Positions 58,701 through 64,000 of a DNA stretch of 64,000 nucleotides are shown in pieces. The stretch is from Coptis chinensis (Eukaryota; Streptophyta; Magnoliopsida; Ranunculales; Ranunculaceae). The notes beneath the pieces are model-generated. The model searched no databases. It was not told the DNA's origin and saw only the letters and a program-made list of their open reading frames with translations. Within the stretch, counting starts at the first letter, position 1. Every line of letters starts with the position of its first letter. The DNA lies in assembly GCA_015680905.1 (NCBI GenBank), contig CM027382.1, forward strand, positions 11,753,501-11,817,500, written 5' to 3'. The position numbers and the translations under genes are program-made.

Positions 58701-61700
58701 CAAAATTTAAAAGTTTGAAATCATGTAAGAATCAAACATAACCAAATTGTGAAAAAGGAACTTCAAATACCGAACAGATCACAGAGGTTCATTAGTAGAT
58801 TTAGGTGGTGCGTCGACAACAGAAACATCAAATGCACTTGCAGGTGGTGCCTTATCCATGGCTGATAATCAAACATTGATAAGAGAACTTATTATTTTAC
58901 ATCAAGGAACATTCCATCCTCACATTTTTATGGGAAAATTGAATGAGAACCAAACTCAATTGAAGTTTTGCTATCAAATCGATTAACCAATTATGAAGTT
59001 TTGCTTTAACCACCTTGCGTCAATGAAACTACATAACGAAGACCTAAAACTTCCAACTTTGATTTCTTTACCTCTTTAGCTTTAAAATAAAGGAATAACA
59101 CAACATATATTAATAATCATCAGGGTGCAATTGTTGTACGTAGACTTGCATGAGGTCCAGGTCCAAATATGCATGAGGTCATACATTAACACGCTAAAAT
59201 ATAGATTAAAATTATTTGACATAATCATATAATATATTTGATATCCGTTTTTAGAACATATTAAGTACATAAGTCAACATTTTAATATCTAAAATCTCCA
59301 TGTCTATGCTCAGTTTAATATAGAGAAGTTGGGGATAGGTGGAATGGTTGACCCATATGTTAAGGCCGTGGTTTCTCTTTCACTATGGGACCTATGACCT
59401 ATCACATATGACAGGCAGGTATTTTGAGTCCATCAAAGCCTCCTTTTGAATGTTTCTGCTAAGATTAAGAAAAATAAAGTCCAGTGTGGGTGTTGTGGCC
59501 TTGCTTGGTGCTTGGGGAGTTGGGGACCATGCAAGAAAGTTTTTGTTCTTTATACTTTGAGTTTTCATCTGCCGTGACCGTGATATATAAGATTATTAAT
59601 ATTGATTATGATCAACAGGGAGTTTAGCAACTATTGAAATTCGAAAGCAGAACTGTCACCAGAATGTAAATTTCCTCACTCATATTTTTTTATTGATAAA
59701 CGTAAAAAAGAATAAAGTTTACCTACGAAATGAACGATAAAACTCAAAACGTAAGTAAACTAAAACTTATTACGTGTCTAATTTATCAAAGATTTCTACT
59801 CTCAATTCTATCGAAATAGAGTGGAGTAACAAATTCGTTTCACTCCTAGTTCTTTCACAAAGTAATGTTCTTTGCGTATAAATAATCTTAACTAAAGTCT
59901 AATGAGAGATTTACGAAATGATAACTAGACTACGATGCAACTACCCACAAGATGCAACTAGTCGACTATTTAAACAACTATGGAAATACTACGTCGATTC
60001 TATGATAAGGAGTTAGAGGGGGATTGATTCCACCTTAGCTCAACTTAATCCACTAACGACGAATCGTTGTAATCCGAATTGAATCGCCACAGAAACATCA
60101 GTTATTCCTAATCCCTAATTACACATGGCATTTCTACCAATTCATAACTAGCATGTGAACGATTACACCCATTCTCATGGTGAACTAATCATTTCTAGAG
60201 TGGAAAGGAAATTACAACGACTCTACGATAATCGGAATCAAGCTTTCATCAAGGCTTCTCAACCCCCTCTAATAGAGGTTTAGCCGAGAATCATCACGCT
60301 ATCATTCCCAATTAAATTCGAATAAGACATGATATAAAGATTTGAACTTTACTTGTTTAAACTCAATTCAAAACTACTCATGCAATAATTGAATTAAACT
60401 AATAATGACAAATAAGTAAATCTAAGAATTGAACTAAATAAGTAAATGGAAAATGAAACTAGATTACCAAGAACACTATTTTATTAATCTAATGAATAAT
60501 AAAACAATAATTCAAATACTAAATTAATAATCTACTTTGTTCTAAACTAATTAATTAAACATGAAACTAGATCTAAAACAAGATATGAAAAACTAATTAA
60601 TTAACTAATTGAAATTCTAAAACTAAGTTCTAAAACTAATTAATGGAGGCTAACTAATCCAATTCTTAATCTAGGTCTAACTATCTATCATTAACAAAGA
60701 GCTAAGCTTTTGTTTTTATATGTTTCAGATCCAAAAATCATGCATGGGATTGGAGCCATGTTTTGGGCCAGAGAATCAGGCCCAAAACCCAATTCTTTCA
60801 GTCCAAAAAGGCCTCTTCAGCTGCAGTTGGCTTTGACAAACTTTTCGTCCACTTTTACTCCTCTGATTGGGTCAAGGCTTAGACCATTGGAGAGCTCTTT
60901 CCGAGCCGGTCGTTTTGACATAAGGTAGGCCCAATTCCGAGGTCTGAGTCCAAAGATACGACCTTCGGAAGTTCTCACGACTTTGTGTGTTGTTGTTTAC
61001 CTCGCCGACTTTTCAGCTTTTGACCCGGCTTTACAAAGGCTTTGTCTTCTTGAATCTTGGCCTTTAATCACGGAACTCCTTAGCAACCGACCTTTTGCTC
61101 CTTTATCTCGCTAAAGTGGCACATTTACGCACATCATGGACTTTGAAGCCCCGAAATGCATAAAAACACGTAATCAGTATTAACTTTTAATTATTACTCA
61201 CATAATTGGTTTAAAAGTATGATGGTTAAGGGGTTAAAACTACAGTTTTGGGCTCTTATAATTTACTTACGCCAGAAGAGCAAGCACTTAAAAGAAACTG
61301 TATGATGGTTAAGGGGTTAAAACTATTATACAGTTTTTTATCATTTACTTTTAGACCAATTTACATGACCTAGAGGCGCATGAATAACCTTTCATGTGAG
61401 CTATGTGTCTCTAACATATTTTGGACATCGACGATAACACATCATCGTTTAAACAGCCAAGATGGTGTGTTTGTAACTTGTAAGACTGATCATTAGTTTT
61501 TCTTCCCGACAAATTATCCGAGGCCGATAATTTTCGTGTCGGAATGACATCCAAGTATTGTCCATATCCAATATATGTATCTCCAATGATATCAACAGTT
61601 TTTACAATTGCCTAATGTAGTTTTCAACTGATTTGTTATATAAATTCAAATCCTTATACAGGACATGCCAACAGCACCGACAGAGCATGATACATTATTT

Positions 61701-62171
61701 TATTCATTTTCGAATCGATTTGAAAACGGGGTAGTTTTCTAGATTCAAATGGTCTTCCATAGATCATGCATTCATGCATAGTAAAAGTATTCTTTTAGGG
61801 GGGTCACGCTTTGTTGATTCACTTTTCGGACAATGCGCCCCAATAGGCGATATAAAGCATATAACCGATTATTTTCATCATTTAGCTTCTTGTTAATGTT
61901 CCCTTTTAAGTATTTTTTTTTTCATTTCCAAAGTAGGTCCATTACACTCATAAGCAAGAGGATGATTGAAACAAATGTAAGTAGTAAAAAAGGGTAGATC
62001 GTCCAACAGATTATAGCATCTCAAAGTTCTCAAGCTAAAAGGATGGGACAAAAAAGAACAAAATCTACAAAGGGTTATAGAAGGATTGGCTAATAGTTTT
62101 TCGTACCTTTTCAATACAAATGAAAATCTCCATTCATTTTATGCTCATCATGAGGAGGTAAGAAGTAATTA
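58701..62171. other. AT-rich intergenic DNA, no gene seen
   Basis: It holds a repeated GATGGTTAAGGGGTTAAAACTA at about 61221 and 61304, a GC-richer patch (60740-61090), and a small hairpin (CCGACAAATTATC..GATAATT..TGTCGG, 61506-61542). The candidate 5' end of the coding Helitron (59326) lies here. I recognise no coding family. Confidence 0.4.
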
Positions 62172-62592
62172 CGGTCTTGATTCCTTCTCCCCATTCACCG
62201 CATCTATCGCTATGGAAATGGCCGATGCCTTGAGTCTACTACCGACCTCCCCGTCCTCGGCTTCTCAACTTCTCATCATGTCACCTAATCCTTTCATTCC
62301 ACCGATGTCTCCGTCGCCTAGTAGCATTTCACACTCATCCATGGTGTGGCCACAACCAAATGTTCCTACCTTGCATCTTCCCCGAAGCAATCTCGATCTA
62401 GTCGCCTCGGATCATACCTTAATGCAAGAGATGGCGAATTTTAAGCACAAAAGAACATCAACATCAACATCGCTGAGCTCCTCAATCAATTATCATGTTT
62501 CTCTCAACCACGGCTAATTCCTACATCTGGCAACAGCCCGATTCGTACAAAATCTCTAGCACCATCAAATTTGGAAGACATCTTCAGTGCAG
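62172..62592 (+). pseudogene. Fragment of an ankyrin-CCCH zinc-finger protein (TZF-type) tail
   Basis: The frame reads LDSFSPFTASIAMEMADALS, LMSPNPFIPPMSPSPSSISH-like blocks (62275-62340) and VWPQPNVPTLHLPRSNLDL. After a frame change it reads [20 protein letters not shown], then [15 protein letters not shown] to about 62590. This order (Ser/Pro segment, WPQPNVP.LHLPGSNL, LAPSNLE..FSAE) belongs to the C-terminal half of plant ankyrin tandem-CCCH proteins, from memory of the family. The ankyrin repeats and zinc fingers themselves are absent. One frameshift and missing parts make it non-functional. It abuts a dyskerin fragment in the same orientation. Confidence 0.65.
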
Positions 62593-62593
62593 A

Positions 62594-62890
62594 GATGTTA
62601 TTTATGAGAGTAAGTTACTTGATCAGTATGATGCTGATAAACACTTGATTGTGTTTTGGATTTCTTGTGAGGCTGGGACGTATGTTAGGACTAGGTGTGT
62701 TCATTTGGGTTTGTTGTTGGGTGTTGGTGGACATATGCAGGAGTTGAGGAGAGTTAGGTCTGGGATTATGGGTGAGAAGGGTAATATGGTTACTATGCAT
62801 GATGTTATGGATCTTGCCGGGGTTTTGATAATAATAGAGATGAGAATTATCTTCGGCGTGTTATTATGCCGCTTGAGAACCCAAATGATT
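62594..62890 (+). pseudogene. Fragment of dyskerin (H/ACA RNP subunit 4, CBF5/NAP57)
   Basis: The sequence reads [60 protein letters not shown] and TMHDVMD. After a 1-nt shift near 62822 it reads [19 protein letters not shown] and stops. This is the C-terminal part of the pseudouridine-synthase domain of dyskerin, about 98 residues of a ~500-residue enzyme. It is uninterrupted by introns; plant CBF5 genes can lack introns, so this does not prove retroposition. Catalytic Asp and PUA regions are not here, so it is only a fragment. Confidence 0.85.
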
Positions 62891-62904
62891 AAGAATTTGA
62901 TCAA

Positions 62905-63045
62905 AATAATACCTTGACGGTTCTAAACCTCTGAAAGATGGCCTTAACATCCTCACGCATAACCACATCCTTATCGTCTTTATCAATCACTGTTGATGTT
63001 TTTTCTCCAGCCAGATGCTTTCTCTTCATTTTCTTGGCCTATCTG
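62905..63045 (-). pseudogene. Exon-like fragment of unrecognised origin
   Basis: On the minus strand a frame starting ATG near 63030 (MKRKHLAGEKTSTVIDKDDK, then [19 protein letters not shown]) ends exactly at AAG|GTATTA, a donor-like site at about 62912. The codon pattern looks like real protein, but I do not recognise it and nothing joins it. It may be a third captured gene piece next to the CCCH and dyskerin fragments. Confidence 0.3.
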
Positions 63046-63600
63046 CGGGGAGACTTTTCATCATTCAAGAACAACAACTTTGGGGTTGTTTTGTAGAGTA
63101 TGGAAAGAGATTTTATCTATTTTGAATAACGAACAATTGAAATCGGCAAAAAGAGCGAAATTCCTTTTTTATGCGAATTATTATAAAATCGATGTGTCGA
63201 TTCTCGAGAGAAAAAGAGGGTCGACGACGGGGTCACTGGGAGCATTCTCAACTACTCAGTATTCATGGTCTTTGATAACTTTAAAATATTTTTAGTGATA
63301 TGGTCGTCTAAAGGTTGAAAACATTTCAATATTAATTCACATAAATCTCTTCATTCTCTTTCTTTCAAGACATACAACCATTGTAACACTAAATGAAATA
63401 TAGTTAGCAATTGACAAGGAAGCCAATGAAAATTTACGCAGGGACTCGCTTAATGAGCTCACACTGCCTTATTCAATCCATTGATGCAGAGGGATGACTA
63501 AATTCCCACATTGACTATATCACATTTAAGTGAGAAAAACTAAATTCCCAAATAAAGAAATTAGGGCAAAATTATCACAAACTAGTAAAACGTGTGAAAC
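63046..63600. other. Intergenic DNA upstream of the snoRNA gene
   Basis: No convincing gene. A TTCCCACATTGACTATAT stretch at 63503-63520 resembles the plant snRNA upstream element (RTCCCACATCG) but is not followed by an snRNA. Confidence 0.4.
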
Positions 63601-63601
63601 T

Positions 63602-63684
63602 CACGTGCCAATGGAAACGTAAAACCCTAAGGGCATAACAGTCAAATAGAACATACCTTAAATTACCAAGGTCCTTTATATAAA
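63602..63684 (+). promoter_or_regulatory. snoRNA gene promoter: G-box, telo-box, TATA
   Basis: CACGTG at 63602, telo-box AAACCCTA at 63622-63629 and TATATAAA at 63677-63684 are spaced as in plant ribosomal-protein and snoRNA genes. They are followed by a CT-rich start region (CCCTCTTTCTCTCCTCC). A reversed telo-box TAGGGTTT lies at about 63760 in the leader. Transcription start is expected near 63710-63715. Telo-box plus TATA is the established promoter layout of plant snoRNA gene clusters. Confidence 0.65.
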
Positions 63685-63778
63685 CCCCTCTTTCTCTCCT
63701 CCTCTCCTCACTTCACTTCAGCTGCAATACTTAGTTTTGAGGGTTTAGACAATAATTTAGGGTTTTGTATTAGAAGAA

Positions 63779-63868
63779 ATACCATGTGATGAAATTGGCG
63801 TCTTTAATTCTCACGACGGTCATCTGATACTCGTTGATGCAAAACAGATCCAATTTATCTGATGGTTT
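63779..63868 (+). ncRNA. Box C/D snoRNA 1 (D' guide matches 25S rRNA domain V)
   Basis: Terminal stem ACCA (63781-63784) with TGGT (63863-63866). Box C GTGATGA is at 63786-63792, D' CTGA at 63824-63827, a C'-like TTGATGC at 63834-63840, and D CTGA at 63859-63862. The sequence before D' (TCTCACGACGGTC, then AT) is complementary over 13 nt to GACCGUCGUGAGA, which I know from the conserved domain V of large-subunit rRNA (UUUAGACCGUCGUGAGACAGG). The fifth-nucleotide rule places the methyl group on the first C after GA. Yeast has methylations directly there (snR69/snR71 sites). The guide before D matches nothing I recall. Confidence 0.8.
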
Positions 63869-63901
63869 TCTTTTCTTTTTATTTTTATATGATTTGTTTA
63901 G

Positions 63902-63980
63902 CAAGCGTAATGATGATGAAATTTTATAACCGATGAATTCATGAATGGATAATAAACCTCCTACTCATTCTGAACGCTTG
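63902..63980 (+). ncRNA. Box C/D snoRNA 2 (D guide matches 25S rRNA GAGUAGGAGG)
   Basis: A perfect 7-bp terminal stem, CAAGCGT (63902-63908) with ACGCTTG (63974-63980). Box C ATGATGA is at 63910-63916 and box D CTGA at 63970-63973, 1-2 nt and 0 nt from the stem as expected. The 13 nt before D (CCTCCTACTCATT) pair with AGUGAGUAGGAGG of 25S/28S rRNA as I remember it, with one G-U pair. The predicted 2'-O-methyl residue is the A of GUGAG. Internal D'/C' boxes are not clear. It follows snoRNA 1 after a T-rich spacer of about 33 nt, typical of a polycistronic plant cluster. Confidence 0.78.
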
Positions 63981-64000
63981 TTCATCAGATTCATTGTTTT

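Noticed and set aside
63503..63520. TTCCCACATTGACTATAT, similar to the plant snRNA upstream element
   Set aside because: No U-snRNA follows at the fixed distance, the motif has a mismatch to RTCCCACATCG, and the snoRNA promoter has its own TATA box.
1..64000. tRNA or rRNA genes
   Set aside because: I looked for tRNA A/B-box patterns and rRNA-like blocks by eye and found none that fold; the only RNA genes I can support are the two snoRNAs.

Overview
This window is nuclear DNA of a flowering plant, most probably a eudicot; I cannot name the species. It carries plant-specific families (a proton-pump-interactor gene, FAR1-related, DUF674 and ankyrin-CCCH zinc-finger sequences), Tat-lineage Ty3/gypsy and Ty1/copia retrotransposons, a plant L1-type LINE, Helitrons and TIR elements, long AT-rich intergenic DNA, and C/D snoRNAs behind a TATA/telo-box promoter. 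There is no bacterial, organellar or CRISPR content. By length it is mostly transposable elements, many nested.

Layout. 1-5965: a GC-rich repeat with inverted ends, split by a degenerate Ty1/copia element (144-5600, minus strand, target duplication AAATC). 6080-15974: a 9.9-kb Tat-type gypsy element on the minus strand (target duplication ATTAA) with gag, protease, RT, two RNase H regions, integrase, a ~171-bp tandem repeat and an opposite-strand spliced-looking gene with its own TATA box. 15983-21889: a nearly full-length L1 LINE on the minus strand, inserted at the outer edge of the gypsy LTR. 21915-24138: single-copy-looking DNA with exon-like remnants.

24139-29328 (minus): the one clear host protein gene, a seven-coding-exon PROTON PUMP INTERACTOR-like gene with a C-terminal membrane anchor; its third exon is one base out of frame. 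A non-autonomous Helitron (29980-34425) sits about 0.3 kb upstream of its TATA box and is mostly a ~58-bp minisatellite. 35262-37460: a broken FAR1-related sequence. 38433-51336: Helitron-type termini and tandem repeats, interrupted by a second copia element (38555-44581, plus strand, target duplication GATTC). 51351-52829: a MITE and a TIR element that has captured a DUF674 gene piece with its intron. 52879 to about 58.7 kb or beyond: a decayed autonomous Helitron (Rep plus PIF1-type helicase, minus strand).

62.2-62.9 kb holds two abutting host gene fragments, an ankyrin-CCCH zinc-finger tail and a dyskerin/CBF5 piece. The window ends in a small-RNA gene: promoter at 63602-63684, then two box C/D snoRNAs at 63779-63868 and 63902-63980. 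Both have terminal stems and antisense elements matching conserved 25S/28S rRNA as I remember it; the cluster may continue past the window.

The likely functional units are the PPI-like gene and the snoRNA cluster. The rest is a layered record of insertions whose order can partly be read from nested target-site duplications.
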